A stretch of DNA of 64,000 nt, from contig JAGGXI010000061.1 in assembly GCA_021163155.1 (NCBI GenBank), positions 33,842-97,841 on the forward strand, read 5' to 3'. The DNA is from Candidatus Aerophobota bacterium (GTDB lineage: Bacteria; Aerophobota; Aerophobia; Aerophobales; JAGGXI01). Below are positions 23,984-32,455 of the stretch, one piece after another. Every line of letters starts with the position of its first letter. The first letter of the stretch is position 1. A program made the position numbers and the translations under genes. The notes below the pieces were generated by a model. It saw only the letters and a list, made by a program, of their open reading frames with translations, searched no databases and was not told the DNA's origin.

Positions 23984-25096
23984 CTACATTATTATTAACT
24001 CTGCTTGAAGGGCTCCTGCTTCCTTTAGTGCTTGAAAGATAGCAATTATATCCCGAGGAGTTACTTGAAGAGCATTAAGGCTTTTAACTAATTCTTCTAC
24101 CGTAGCTCCTTTTAATAGAGTTACCCTTGACTTTTCTTCCTCTACTTGAATTTCTTTTTTTTCTGTGGTGACTGTCTCTCCTCCCTGAGAAAGAGGAGAA
24201 GGTTGAGAGATAATAGGTGTGCTTTTAATAGTAACAAATAGATTTCCCTGGGCTACAGCCACCGGAGAAATGGTTACATTTTCACCTATGACCACAGTTC
24301 CTGTTCTTTCATTGATAACAACTTTTGCTATTGTCACTGGATTTATAGAAAGATTTTCTATCTGAGAGATAAAATTTATTATTGAATTCTCTTTTTGATA
24401 TTTTTGAGGGGTATTTATTTTAACAGTTCCTGCATCGAGAGCATAAGCGATGTTATTTTGAAAGTCATTATTTATTGCTTCTGCTATCCTGGTAGCTGTG
24501 GTAAAGTCAGGATTTGATAAAATTAAGGATAGCTCTTTTAAAGGGATATGCAAAAGGGGTGCTTTTATTACTTTTCCTCCCCCCGGAATTCTGCCTACAG
24601 TAGGATGGTTTTTTTGTGTTGATGTCCCTCCTGTTTTTACATTAAATCCACCTATGGATATAGGTCCTTGTGCTGAAACATAGGTTATTCCATTTATTCC
24701 CTGGAGAGAAGTTAAAAGAAGTGTTCCCCCTTGTAAATTTGTAGCATCACCTATTGAAGAGATGGTTACATCTATACAACTTCCCACTTTAGCAAAAGGG
24801 GGAAGAGTAGCTGTGACTATTACTGCGGCAACATTTTTTAAACGAAGGTCTTCAGGATTTACAGTAATTCCCATATTTTGGAGCATATTGCTTACCGACT
24901 GCACAGTAAAAGTGACTCCTCTTTTATCTCCTGTTCCATCCAAGCCTACTATAAGTCCATAGCCAAATAGTTGGATCTCTTCCAATTTTTCTATTTTTAC
25001 AATCTCTTTTATTCTCACTTTTGATTCCGCTATTCCCCAACTAAAGTGGGAAGAGATGATGACTAAAAAGAGAATGAGAAGAAAAATTTTCTTCAT
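23984..25096 (-). CDS. flgI: Flagellar P-ring protein FlgI
   Basis: Periplasmic P ring around the rod in the peptidoglycan layer. A signal peptide (MKKIFLLILFLVIISSHFSW) starts at the ATG at 25096, eight bases after GGAGG; a TTG five codons upstream lies within that site and is rejected. Family segments: GYGLIVGLDGTGD (about 44-56), AAVIVTATLPPFAKVGSCID, VPSIGGFNV-like SIGGFNVKTG, RTGTVVIGENV (about 263-273), and the end VTPRDIIAIFQALKEAGAL. 370 aa is normal. P and L rings together imply an outer membrane. Confidence 0.97.
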   Translation of the reverse strand: MKKIFLLILFLVIISSHFSWGIAESKVRIKEIVKIEKLEEIQLFGYGLIVGLDGTGDKRGVTFTVQSVSNMLQNMGITVNPEDLRLKNVAAVIVTATLPPFAKVGSCIDVTISSIGDATNLQGGTLLLTSLQGINGITYVSAQGPISIGGFNVKTGGTSTQKNHPTVGRIPGGGKVIKAPLLHIPLKELSLILSNPDFTTATRIAEAINNDFQNNIAYALDAGTVKINTPQKYQKENSIINFISQIENLSINPVTIAKVVINERTGTVVIGENVTISPVAVAQGNLFVTIKSTPIISQPSPLSQGGETVTTEKKEIQVEEEKSRVTLLKGATVEELVKSLNALQVTPRDIIAIFQALKEAGALQAELIIM

Positions 25097-25117
25097 AAAA
25101 GTATCCTCCAAAATAGA

Positions 25118-25732
25118 TTATATTATTCCCAACCAGGCAGCTAAACCCAACATTATTAGCCAATTAAATGCTTGAGGAATAAAACCCGCATGCTGGCTCT
25201 TTTTAATTGGCCCTTCGCCTTCATACTTTATATTTGCTTTGGCAATATAGGTAGAGCGAATAGTATTATTTTCCTGGATATCTTCTGGACGAATGATGCC
25301 CTCTAAATAGATAATCTGTTTCTCATCATTGATTTTAACTGTTCTTTCCCCTTTAATACGCAGGTTCCCATTAGGAAGGACTTCTATTACTTCAGCTGTA
25401 ATTTCAGCAATAAGGCTGCCCCTACGTTGAGTAGAGCCTGAGCCTCCATAGCTATTATTACTACCCCATCCTGAGGAAACAGAGCCTGTTTTATTTTTTT
25501 GGAAAAAGGGAGTTATTTTTCCTGCAGCTTGTGTCTCTTGATTTGTCTGAGTCTTAGCGCTTTGAGAGGCAAGGGAAGATTCGTAAATAATGACGGTGAC
25601 TATATCCCCTACTTTGTTAGCTTGATGAGTAGTAAATAAAGAGGAGACATCATTTGCTAATGAAAAATTAATTTCTAAAAATAGTAATTCTACCATCGTT
25701 AAAATAAATACTTTGTATATAGGAAATCTCAT
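25118..25732 (-). CDS. flgH: Flagellar L-ring protein FlgH
   Basis: Outer-membrane ring through which the rod passes. Typical core: NKVGDIVTVIIYESSLAS (about 41-58), GSLIAEITAEVIEVLPNGNL (about 105-124), IKGERTVKINDEKQIIYLEG (about 126-145), IRPEDIQENNTI, and a hydrophobic C-terminal FNWLIMLGLAAWLG. A signal-peptide-like N-terminus (about 1-27) is present, but unlike the enterobacterial protein there is no lipobox and no cysteine at all, so it is probably not a lipoprotein. 204 aa is normal. Confidence 0.95.
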   Translation of the reverse strand: MRFPIYKVFILTMVELLFLEINFSLANDVSSLFTTHQANKVGDIVTVIIYESSLASQSAKTQTNQETQAAGKITPFFQKNKTGSVSSGWGSNNSYGGSGSTQRRGSLIAEITAEVIEVLPNGNLRIKGERTVKINDEKQIIYLEGIIRPEDIQENNTIRSTYIAKANIKYEGEGPIKKSQHAGFIPQAFNWLIMLGLAAWLGII

Positions 25733-25749
25733 TTTATTCCTCCGTAAGA

Positions 25750-26625
25750 TTATCTTAAACTTATTTTCACTGTTTTATTGTCTATAATCTCTCCCTCAAT
25801 TTTTTTCAGAGAGTCTACATTAAGAACTTTGATTTTCTCTCCCTTTTTGCCGGATTCAAGAGCTTTTCCCCTGGTTATCACTCTTATATTTTCTCCTTCT
25901 GCTAAGAGGGTAATTATATCTCCCCTGTTTACAATAAAGGGTAAATTGGCTAAAGATTGAAAAGTAGAGATATTACTTTTAACTTTCTTTGATTCTCCTC
26001 TTTCGCTTAAAATTCTTGCAGGAAAATGTATAGTTTGATAAATTTTGCTATCAACTACTATCTTTATGGAAATTATTAAATATCCTTGAGAGTCAGGAGA
26101 AGATTCAATGTTTGGTATTAAACTCACTTTGTTTGGAGGAACTATTACTGAAGAAGGGATTCTCTTTTCGTCTATCTTTAACTCTTTTCCCTGGTAAAGG
26201 GGGAGGACAAGCTCTTTTGCTAATTTTATAATCTCCTCTTTTTTAATTATCCTGGAAGAAGAACTTACACAAATCTGATGAGCCCCTTTCAGCAAAATCT
26301 CTTCTGAATTAACTCTATTTTGATATAGACGAACAAGGATATAATCTCTATTTAAATTCCGAGATTTTCCCGGTAAAGGAGAAGAACCTATTCTTATTTC
26401 TTTAAGTTTTTTAAAAAATTCTTTATTTTCTGTCTGAATTTCAGCTATTTCTCCAAGTAAAATAAAAGACCCTTTTGTTATGGCAAAATCTTTAAGGTAG
26501 ATTATTGCTTTTTCTTTTCCTTGAACCTGGGCAGTTATCAAGAAGACTAAAATTAAATCTACCACTAAAATCATTATTCTTTTCTGAAAGTTTCTTCTCT
26601 CATTTTTCATAGTTTTCTTTACCAT
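25750..26625 (-). CDS. flgA: P-ring assembly chaperone FlgA
   Basis: Periplasmic chaperone for P-ring formation. The SAF-domain region (about 160-290) has the FlgA pattern: FIVNRGDIITLLAEGENIRV, GKALESGKKGEKIKVLNVDS, and IEGEIIDNKTVKI. An N-terminal hydrophobic segment (about 15-35, MILVVDLILVFLITAQVQG) is the export signal. I take the ATG at 26625, giving 291 aa, because the longer frame would overlap flgG by 71 bases. It sits between flgG and flgH as usual. Confidence 0.9.
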   Translation of the reverse strand: MVKKTMKNERRNFQKRIMILVVDLILVFLITAQVQGKEKAIIYLKDFAITKGSFILLGEIAEIQTENKEFFKKLKEIRIGSSPLPGKSRNLNRDYILVRLYQNRVNSEEILLKGAHQICVSSSSRIIKKEEIIKLAKELVLPLYQGKELKIDEKRIPSSVIVPPNKVSLIPNIESSPDSQGYLIISIKIVVDSKIYQTIHFPARILSERGESKKVKSNISTFQSLANLPFIVNRGDIITLLAEGENIRVITRGKALESGKKGEKIKVLNVDSLKKIEGEIIDNKTVKISLR

Positions 26626-26638
26626 ATAACCCTTATTT

Positions 26639-27427
26639 TTATCTTCGCAGATTATTAGCGATACGCAGCATCTCATCGGTAGTTTGAATAGATTTGGCAT
26701 TAATTTCATAAGCTCTTTGAGCGATAATCATATTTGCCATCTCTTCCACTACCTGGACATTGGACATCTCTAAAAATCCCTGGGAGATAGCTCCAAATCC
26801 TTCCAATCCCGGTGCTCCTGTAATAGATTCTCCTGAAGCATCAGTGGTTTCATATAAGTTATATCCTATACTTTTAAGCCCACCAGGGTTAATGAATTTA
26901 GCCAGGGCTATGCTTCCTACCTGTTGAGGGGTAGTGCTACCCGGAATTAAGACAGAAACGGTTCCATCATGAGAGATGGAAATATTTGTAGCCTCCGAAG
27001 GAATGACTATCTCTGGTTCTAAGGGAAGGCCGTTGGCAGTAACCATTCTTCCGTCCTTGTCTAATTTAAACGACCCATCTCGAGTATAGGCTACACTTCC
27101 GTCTGGTTGGAGTACCTGGAAAAATCCATTTCCTTCAATTACTATATCTAAGGGGTTTTTTGTCTCTGTAATGTCTCCCTGTGTAAATAGTTTCTCAATA
27201 GCTACCGGCTGAACTCCATGACCAACCTCAATTCCTACAGGGAGTTGTCCTCCTCCCGGAGCTTTTGTTCCTGCCATAGTTATAATTTGATAAAGTAAAT
27301 CTTGAAAATTAACTCGACTCTTCTTAAATCCAGAAGTATTCACATTAGCTAGGTTATTGGCTATAGTGTCTATAAATAGTTGTTGGGCTTTCATCCCTGC
27401 CGCTGCAGTCCATATTGCTCTTAACAT
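26639..27427 (-). CDS. flgG: Distal rod protein FlgG
   Basis: Distal rod subunit. N-terminal rod motif MLRAIWTAAAGMKAQQLFID then TIANNLANVNTSGFKKSR; the FlgG-specific stretch GVQPVAIEKLFTQGDIT (about 71-87), NGFFQVLQPDGSVAYTRDGSF (in two parts), and the C-terminal SNVQVVEEMANMIIAQRAYE (about 222-241). 262 aa is standard. It overlaps nothing and is 12 bp upstream of flgA's start. Confidence 0.97.
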   Translation of the reverse strand: MLRAIWTAAAGMKAQQLFIDTIANNLANVNTSGFKKSRVNFQDLLYQIITMAGTKAPGGGQLPVGIEVGHGVQPVAIEKLFTQGDITETKNPLDIVIEGNGFFQVLQPDGSVAYTRDGSFKLDKDGRMVTANGLPLEPEIVIPSEATNISISHDGTVSVLIPGSTTPQQVGSIALAKFINPGGLKSIGYNLYETTDASGESITGAPGLEGFGAISQGFLEMSNVQVVEEMANMIIAQRAYEINAKSIQTTDEMLRIANNLRR

Positions 27428-27446
27428 AAGATTACCTCCTTTATTT

Positions 27447-28175
27447 TTATTTTGTTATTGAGCCTATTTCATTACATATTTTGTTTAAAGTGTTATCCTC
27501 AGATTGGATTACTTTTTGATTTGCTTCATACAGGCGAAAATTTTCTATTAAATTAACCATCTCTTCAATTATGTTTACATTAGATGCTTCAAGATACCCT
27601 TCTTTAATAAATGTTTCTTTTGTTTTCTTTATTTTAGTTGAATTATAAGCTTTAAATAGATTATTTCCTTGTTTAGAGAAAAGAGAAGGGTTATCTATTC
27701 TTATTTGGTTAATCACTTTTCCATTTACTATCATTTCACCCTTCTTATTAAATTTTAAGTCGTTTACAATCCCATCACTGGTGAGGGATATAGGCCCTTT
27801 TTCTCCTAATAGATAGAAACCATCAGCATTTACTAATTTTCCCTTATTGTCTAAGGAAAAATTACCATCCCGAGTATAAGCTACTCCTTGAGGAGTAAGT
27901 AAAGCGAAAAATCCTTCTCCCTCAAGGGCAAAGTTGAGGTTGTTTTCTGTGGAAATAAGTTGTCCTTGAGTTAAGTCAACAAAAGTAGCTTCCATTTTAG
28001 TTTGTCTTGTATCTTGATTCATCTCTCTTTCAAGGAGAGTAGAGAAAGATTTATAAATGGGAATATCTTTTTTAAACCCTATTGTCTCAGAATTAGCTAA
28101 ATTATTGGTTATTACCTCTTGAGTATTTATAGCAGATAACATTCCGGAAGCAGCACTATATAATCCTCTAAGCAT
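27447..28175 (-). CDS. flgF: Proximal rod protein, FlgF type
   Basis: Rod protein paralogous to FlgG. N-terminal MLRGLYSAASGMLSAINTQE and ITNNLANSETIGFKKD; C-terminal SNVNIIEEMVNLIENFRLYE. At 242 aa it is shorter than FlgG and lacks the FlgG segment, matching FlgF. I place the start at the ATG at 28175 behind AAGGAGAAATTT; a longer frame to 28217 lacks a ribosome site. It is the first gene after a sigma-54-type promoter, so it probably opens the rod-ring-HAP operon running down to csrA. Confidence 0.92.
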   Translation of the reverse strand: MLRGLYSAASGMLSAINTQEVITNNLANSETIGFKKDIPIYKSFSTLLEREMNQDTRQTKMEATFVDLTQGQLISTENNLNFALEGEGFFALLTPQGVAYTRDGNFSLDNKGKLVNADGFYLLGEKGPISLTSDGIVNDLKFNKKGEMIVNGKVINQIRIDNPSLFSKQGNNLFKAYNSTKIKKTKETFIKEGYLEASNVNIIEEMVNLIENFRLYEANQKVIQSEDNTLNKICNEIGSITK

Positions 28176-28212
28176 AAATTTCTCCTTAAATTTAAATCTC
28201 AATACTAATAAG

Positions 28213-28228
28213 AGCAAAATTTATGCCA
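28213..28228 (-). promoter_or_regulatory. Sigma-54-type promoter of the flgF operon
   Basis: Minus strand TGGCAT-AAATT-TTGCT (28228-28213), matching the -24/-12 consensus TGGCAC-N5-TTGCW with one mismatch and exact spacing. The start would be near 28202, about 27 bases before flgF. Confidence 0.7.
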
Positions 28229-28357
28229 AGTTTTGTCTATTCCATTTTGTTAAAAAAGACGGCTTTGCAAAGTCATCCTATAATAATAAGTGGAATTTCA
28301 CCGAAATTGAATAGGAAGAATTTTCCTTTTAAGGTAGGAACAAATGAAGTAATTTTT

Positions 28358-28636
28358 TTAAAGAATGTTTTGGGTTAGTTTTTTAATAGTCTCCTCAATA
28401 ATTTTCTCAGATTTATATTCTCCTCTTACTATTTTTTCCTTTATCTCTTTTATCTTTTCTTCCCTTACTTCTGGCATATCTTTTATTATCTTTACATATT
28501 TTGATATTCTTTTAGCCTCTGGAGAGATATCTATCCTATCCTTTTTTTCTTTACGGTGTAATTTACGAGTTTGATTTTTTGCTTCCTCAATTTGATGATG
28601 AGGACGAGGAATTCCCTTTATTTCATTTATATCCAT
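28358..28636 (-). CDS. flgM: Anti-sigma-28 factor FlgM
   Basis: Holds sigma-28 inactive until the hook is complete and FlgM is exported. The 92-aa product has the family pattern in its C-terminal half: DRIDISPEAKRIS (about 33-45), MPEVREEKIKEIKEKIVRGE (about 54-73) and Y74. It lies downstream of the sigma-28 promoter at 30055-30081 with the receiver genes between, which would give the usual FlgM feedback. ATG behind AAGGAG. Confidence 0.9.
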   Translation of the reverse strand: MDINEIKGIPRPHHQIEEAKNQTRKLHRKEKKDRIDISPEAKRISKYVKIIKDMPEVREEKIKEIKEKIVRGEYKSEKIIEETIKKLTQNIL

Positions 28637-28667
28637 TTCTTTCTCCTTACCTTTTATTTGCCATCGG

Positions 28668-28689
28668 GTAGGGGAGGCTTTAGCCTCCC
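28668..28689 (+). repeat. REP-like unit, GGGAGGC arm
   Basis: GTAG, then GGGAGGCTTTAGCCTCCC. The GTAG foot and TTTA loop are kept while the arm differs. A related palindrome without a clear foot is at 37956-37973. Confidence 0.7.
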
Positions 28690-28750
28690 ATTGTTTTAAA
28701 AATTATTCACCTGAACTCTCTGATTACACCGATTTAGCGAGGATAATCTA

Positions 28751-28812
28751 ATTTGTGTAATCTCGATTTTTATCTGTGAAATCAGAGATTTCTGAATTTT
28801 TCAGAAACCTCA
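28751..28812 (-). repeat. TTTCTGA hairpin repeat over the cheY stop
   Basis: Minus strand, the cheY stop TGA is followed by GGTTTCTGAAAAATTCAGAA then ATCTCTGATTTCACAG. A related hairpin is at 43829-43855. It could terminate cheY transcription in part. Confidence 0.65.
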
Positions 28813-29184
28813 TTCGTTTAATAGTTGATTAATTTTTGTTTTTAAGTCTTCCTTAGAGAAAGGTTTTGTAATATAACTGCTTGCACCTGCTTTAAGTGCT
28901 GCCATTACTTCATCCTGGGTATTTACTGTGGTTACCATAACAATAGGAATATTTTGGTAATTATCGATAGCTCTTACAGTATGAAGAAACTGTAATCCAT
29001 TCATTTCAGGCATATTCCAATCACAAATTATAAGGTTAATCTCCTCTTCCTCCAATTTTTTCAGTCCTTCTGCTCCATTAGGAGCTTCTTTTATGTTAGA
29101 ATAACCTATTTGAGTTAAGTGATGCTTTAATATCTTCCGCATAGTTATCGAATCATCAACAATTAAGATGGTCTTTTCTGCCAT
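28810..29184 (-). CDS. cheY: Chemotaxis response regulator CheY
   Basis: Single receiver domain (124 aa) that binds the flagellar motor switch when phosphorylated. Acidic pocket Asp10-Asp11, phospho-acceptor Asp55 (CDWNMPEMNG), Thr85 and Lys107 (ITKPF) are all present, and the SITMRKI start is characteristic of CheY. It lies between the two-receiver gene and flgM. No cheA or cheW is in the window. Confidence 0.93.
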   Translation of the reverse strand: MAEKTILIVDDSITMRKILKHHLTQIGYSNIKEAPNGAEGLKKLEEEEINLIICDWNMPEMNGLQFLHTVRAIDNYQNIPIVMVTTVNTQDEVMAALKAGASSYITKPFSKEDLKTKINQLLNE

Positions 29185-29243
29185 TTTTTACCTATTCACT
29201 CTATTATAGAGGAGTTTCTCTACTTAACAGGATTTATCTTTTT

Positions 29244-30011
29244 CTAAAATTTGTTCAATACTTTTTTTAGTTCTTCTAAACGAAACGGCTTGGCAATATA
29301 TTTATATACCCCAATCTTATCTACTTCTTCCCTGGTTTTTTTATCTATAGTACTGGTAACTACTATTACTGGAATATCTTTTTTTGATTCTTTTAAGGCT
29401 TGAAGAAACTCCAATCCACTCATCTCGGGTAGATTTAACTCTATTATAATTAAGTCAGGATTTTTAAATTCTACCGCCTCTAAAGCTTCTAACCCGTTGG
29501 AAACACAAGTTACATTATACTTCTCTGTCTCCAAAACTCCCTCGTAAAATTTCTGCACTCTTGGTTCACTATCTACGCATAGTATAAGTTTTCTTTTTAA
29601 GTATTGCTCCTTTTGGCTCTGGAGAGTCTCTTTAACTATTCTTTTTATCTCTTTCTTTTCAATAGGTTTAGGCAGAAAATTGACCACTCCTAATCTCTTC
29701 GCTTCAATTTCTGCCTCTTTTTGGGGGTAAGCAGTTACCATTATTACAGGTAGATTATCTAATTGAACTACACTTTGCATATCATAAGTGATTTGCCTAA
29801 TCCTTCTTAAAACTTCCACTCCATTTATATCAGGTAATTCTAAATCAAGAATAAGGAGGTCCACATTTTTTCTCATTACTGTATCTAAAGCCTCTTTTCC
29901 CGTTCGAACGAATAATAACTCATAATCATCATCTGTCAAGCTTTGTTTGAGAAATATTTGGAATAGTTTTACATCATCAGCGATAAGTATAATTTTAGTC
30001 TTCTCGTTCAT
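29244..30011 (-). CDS. Response regulator with two receiver domains
   Basis: Two CheY-like domains (about 5-130 and 140-255) and no output domain. The first has Asp12-Asp13, Asp56 (ILDLELPDING), Thr93 and Lys115, so it should accept phosphate. The second has Glu191 where the phosphorylated Asp is expected (IIIELNLPEMSG) and only Asp147 in its acidic pocket, though Lys241 is kept. A Glu there often mimics the phosphorylated state, so this half may be locked on or purely structural. It heads the sigma-28-driven group with cheY and flgM, suggesting a role in motility. Start ATG at 30011. Confidence 0.88.
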   Translation of the reverse strand: MNEKTKIILIADDVKLFQIFLKQSLTDDDYELLFVRTGKEALDTVMRKNVDLLILDLELPDINGVEVLRRIRQITYDMQSVVQLDNLPVIMVTAYPQKEAEIEAKRLGVVNFLPKPIEKKEIKRIVKETLQSQKEQYLKRKLILCVDSEPRVQKFYEGVLETEKYNVTCVSNGLEALEAVEFKNPDLIIIELNLPEMSGLEFLQALKESKKDIPVIVVTSTIDKKTREEVDKIGVYKYIAKPFRLEELKKVLNKF

Positions 30012-30054
30012 TGGTAAAAGTTTCTCTTTTCTTTGTATGAATTGTCTATATCTA

Positions 30055-30081
30055 TTATCGGCAAAGTTTATTTAAACTTTA
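30055..30081 (-). promoter_or_regulatory. Sigma-28 (FliA) promoter of the receiver-cheY-flgM group
   Basis: Minus strand TAAAGTTT (30081-30074), 11-base spacer, GCCGATAA (30062-30055), a full match to the FliA consensus. It lies 44 bases upstream of the receiver gene. Confidence 0.92.
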
Positions 30082-30308
30082 ATAAAGCGTTCTGCACTAA
30101 CTAGTTTTTATACAGGGGAATCGGTGCGAGGATATAGACCTCATTTCCTCTTTTATTATGCACAGGAAGCTTATCTAAACCAAAGCCAAGCTTTTGCTCT
30201 TTGATCCTATTCTCTACCGTGGCTCGGTTATTGTAAAACCTATAGCAGGACAGTTTATCAAGCTCTTACGCAACCTGAAGGTTGCGGCTACCAATATTTT
30301 GCCTCCTT
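30082..30308. other. Non-coding stretch between the flagellar and Moco clusters
   Basis: Apart from the sigma-28 promoter and the REP at 30269-30292 I see no convincing gene or structure here. A 64-codon open frame crosses it but is out of character with neighbours and runs into the mogA 3' end antisense. Confidence 0.5.
30269..30292 (-). repeat. REP unit
   Basis: Minus strand GGTAGCCGCAACCTTCAGGT-TGCG; AACCT arm with TCA in the loop, the same variant as at 9471. Confidence 0.75.
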
Positions 30309-30833
30309 CTATAATCCTTTGTTTTGTTTTTCTTTCCTCTCTAATCCTGCTTTTCCTTCTTCCCCTCGGCCCTTTAAAATATCAATAGCATGGGGTAGGG
30401 TGGGAAGAATTAACTCAAGGCATTCTTTAACTCCTTTTGGGCTGCCGGGTAAATTAATGATGAGACTCTCTTTTCGTGTTCCCGCTGTAGCACGAGAGAG
30501 AATAGCATTAGGAGTAATTTTAAAGCTCTCTCCCCGCATCACTTCTCCAAATCCGAAAGCCTCTTTTTCTATTACATCTCTTGTAGCTTCTGGAGTATTA
30601 TCGCGAGAGGAAAGCCCTGTTCCCCCTGTAGTTAAAACTAAATCTATTTTTAAACAATCAACCATCTCTTTAATGGTTTTTGAAATCAACCTTTTTTCAT
30701 CAGGAACTATTTTATATTTAACTATTTTTCCTAAATTTTTTACTACTGCTTTAATAACAGGCCCGCTTTCATCTTTTTTTTCTCCTCGGCTGCATCTATC
30801 GCTAACAGTGATTATCCCAATACTAATCTTCAT
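30309..30833 (-). CDS. mogA: Molybdopterin adenylyltransferase MogA/MoaB
   Basis: Adenylates molybdopterin before metal insertion. Family motifs: IGIITVSDRCSRGEKKDESG (about 5-24), the MPT-binding LTTGGTGLSSRDNTPEAT (about 68-85) and NLPGSPKGVKE (about 126-136). The body ends near residue 155. The last ~15 residues (KAGLERKEKQNKGL) are translated from a composite repeat (GGAAAAGCAGGATTAGAG) read in a different frame from SuhB, MoaC and TrmD, so this tail is probably a late addition. Confidence 0.92.
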   Translation of the reverse strand: MKISIGIITVSDRCSRGEKKDESGPVIKAVVKNLGKIVKYKIVPDEKRLISKTIKEMVDCLKIDLVLTTGGTGLSSRDNTPEATRDVIEKEAFGFGEVMRGESFKITPNAILSRATAGTRKESLIINLPGSPKGVKECLELILPTLPHAIDILKGRGEEGKAGLERKEKQNKGL

Positions 30834-30861
30834 TTTTCACCTCAATTACATCTCCAACTTT

Positions 30862-31040
30862 TTCCCTCTAATCCTCTAATCCTCTAATCCTTCTTTTTCC
30901 CTCTAATCCTGCCTTTACGCAGGCTCTGAGCCTCGCGGCTACCGGTATCTCTTTTTCTTTAATCCTGCCTTTTTGTTTCTGTTTTTTCCTGCTTTTCCCT
31001 CTAATCCTCTAATCCTCTAATCCTCTAATCCTGTTTTTTT
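30862..31040 (-). repeat. Composite REP/octamer element between moaC and mogA
   Basis: It starts over the moaC stop with AAACAGGATTAGAGGATTAG, runs through four octamers, has a REP of GAGGCTCAGAGCC type at 30943-30918, and ends in GCAGGATTAGAGGG and more octamers just before mogA. Confidence 0.85.
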
Positions 31041-31492
31041 TGTTTCTGCTTTTTTATAAAATGTCCGCTTTTCCCTCCCTTTTTTTCTACAAGTTCAATA
31101 TTAGATATGGATATTTCCCTATCCACTCCTTTACACATATCATAAATAGTTAAAGCAGCTAAGGCTACAGCTGTTAAAGCCTCCATCTCTACACCTGTTC
31201 TATCTATAGCAGATACTTTTGAGTTTATAATGATGGTATCTTCTTTAAGTTCAAAATCGATCTTAACATTGGTAATCCTTAAAGGATGACACATTGGAAT
31301 AAGAGAGGATGTTTTCTTAGCAGCAAGGATTCCTGCTACATTAGCTACACTTAAAACATCTCCTTTAGGCATTTTTCCTTCTTTAATCGCTTTAACAGTC
31401 TCCTTTTTTAAAGAGAGATATCCTCTGGCTATAGCTTCTCTTTTTGTAATCTTTTTATCTCCCACGTCTACCATTTTAATCTTTTCTATCAT
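31025..31492 (-). CDS. moaC: Cyclic pyranopterin monophosphate synthase MoaC
   Basis: Second step of molybdenum-cofactor synthesis, with MoaA. Motifs: [20 protein letters not shown] (about 7-26), [16 protein letters not shown] (about 64-79), [20 protein letters not shown] (about 99-118) and [19 protein letters not shown] near the end is the expected C-terminus. The remaining KKQKQKKQD is coded by AAAAAACAGGATTAG and preceding A-rich repeat. It is 6 bp downstream of moaA. Confidence 0.95.
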   Translation of the reverse strand: MIEKIKMVDVGDKKITKREAIARGYLSLKKETVKAIKEGKMPKGDVLSVANVAGILAAKKTSSLIPMCHPLRITNVKIDFELKEDTIIINSKVSAIDRTGVEMEALTAVALAALTIYDMCKGVDREISISNIELVEKKGGKSGHFIKKQKQKKQD

Positions 31493-31498
31493 ATATTT

Positions 31499-32455
31499 TT
31501 ATCCTCCTATCTGAAACATTGGCCTTTTCTGGTAAGCTAAATGAGGAGAGTTTCGTAAATTCACCTTTTTAAGTAAAGCTAAATCAAAAAGATGTTTAAC
31601 TTCTCCCTCTCCTCCCCCTCCACGAAGAACTTTCTTTACATTCTCAAAAGAATTGGAAAGAAGACAGGGGTATAGTTTCCCATCGGCTGTGAGCCGTAGA
31701 CGATTACAATCTTTGCAAAAGGGATAGCTAATTGGACTGATGAATCCTACTATAGCCTTACTTTCTCCAACTTTATAGTATTTAGCAGGCTCACCTTTAT
31801 AACTAAAATTAAGGGGAAGAAGAACACCAAAATCTTTTTCTATAATCCTTTTTACAGTAATATTGGAAAAATAAAGATTCTTTTTATTTTGTTTTCCAAT
31901 GGGCATATATTCAATAAAACGAACCGCCACAGAATTCTCCATACTAAATTTAATAAAATCAGGAATTTCTACATCATTTATACCCTTCAATACTACTGTA
32001 TTAATTTTTACTGGATTTAAACCTACTTTTTGAGCAGTCTTTATTCCTTCAAGCACTTCATAGAGTTTATCATCTCCTGTAATTTTTAAAAAATTTTTTC
32101 TATTTAAGCTATCCAAACTTACATTAACTCGCTTAAGACCTGCCTGCTTTAATTCCAAAGCAAATTGGCGGAGCTTTGTTCCATTTGTGGTCATTGTTAT
32201 TTCATCTATTCCGGGGATTTTTTGAATCATATTTACCAGTGTAGCGATACTCTTCTTTAACAATGGTTCGCCCCCTGTAATTCTCACTTTTTTTATTCCC
32301 CACTTTGCCATCCAATGGATAACAAGTTCCATTTCCTCAAAACTTAGCAGCTCAGAATGAGCTAAATGAACATTACGACTAAATGATGAGCGGCAATAGA
32401 TGCAGTGAAGGTTACAAAAATCAGTAATGGAAAGTCTTAGATAATTAACTTTCAT
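31499..32455 (-). CDS. moaA: GTP 3',8-cyclase MoaA (radical SAM)
   Basis: First step of molybdenum-cofactor synthesis, converting GTP with MoaC to cyclic pyranopterin. N-terminal radical-SAM cluster CNLHCIYC (Cys14, Cys18, Cys21), RITGGEPLL (about 65-73), C-terminal cluster motif CKDCNRLRLTADGKLYPC (about 250-267) and the C-terminal GG needed for activity. I place the start at 32455 (ATG overlapping the moeA TGA as ATGA, AGGGA upstream), giving 318 aa. Confidence 0.96.
   Translation of the reverse strand: MKVNYLRLSITDFCNLHCIYCRSSFSRNVHLAHSELLSFEEMELVIHWMAKWGIKKVRITGGEPLLKKSIATLVNMIQKIPGIDEITMTTNGTKLRQFALELKQAGLKRVNVSLDSLNRKNFLKITGDDKLYEVLEGIKTAQKVGLNPVKINTVVLKGINDVEIPDFIKFSMENSVAVRFIEYMPIGKQNKKNLYFSNITVKRIIEKDFGVLLPLNFSYKGEPAKYYKVGESKAIVGFISPISYPFCKDCNRLRLTADGKLYPCLLSNSFENVKKVLRGGGGEGEVKHLFDLALLKKVNLRNSPHLAYQKRPMFQIGG

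Noticed and set aside
30194-30388. A 64-codon open frame in the gap before mogA
   Set aside because: It runs antisense into the mogA 3' end and repeat sequence, has no ribosome site and no protein-like features.
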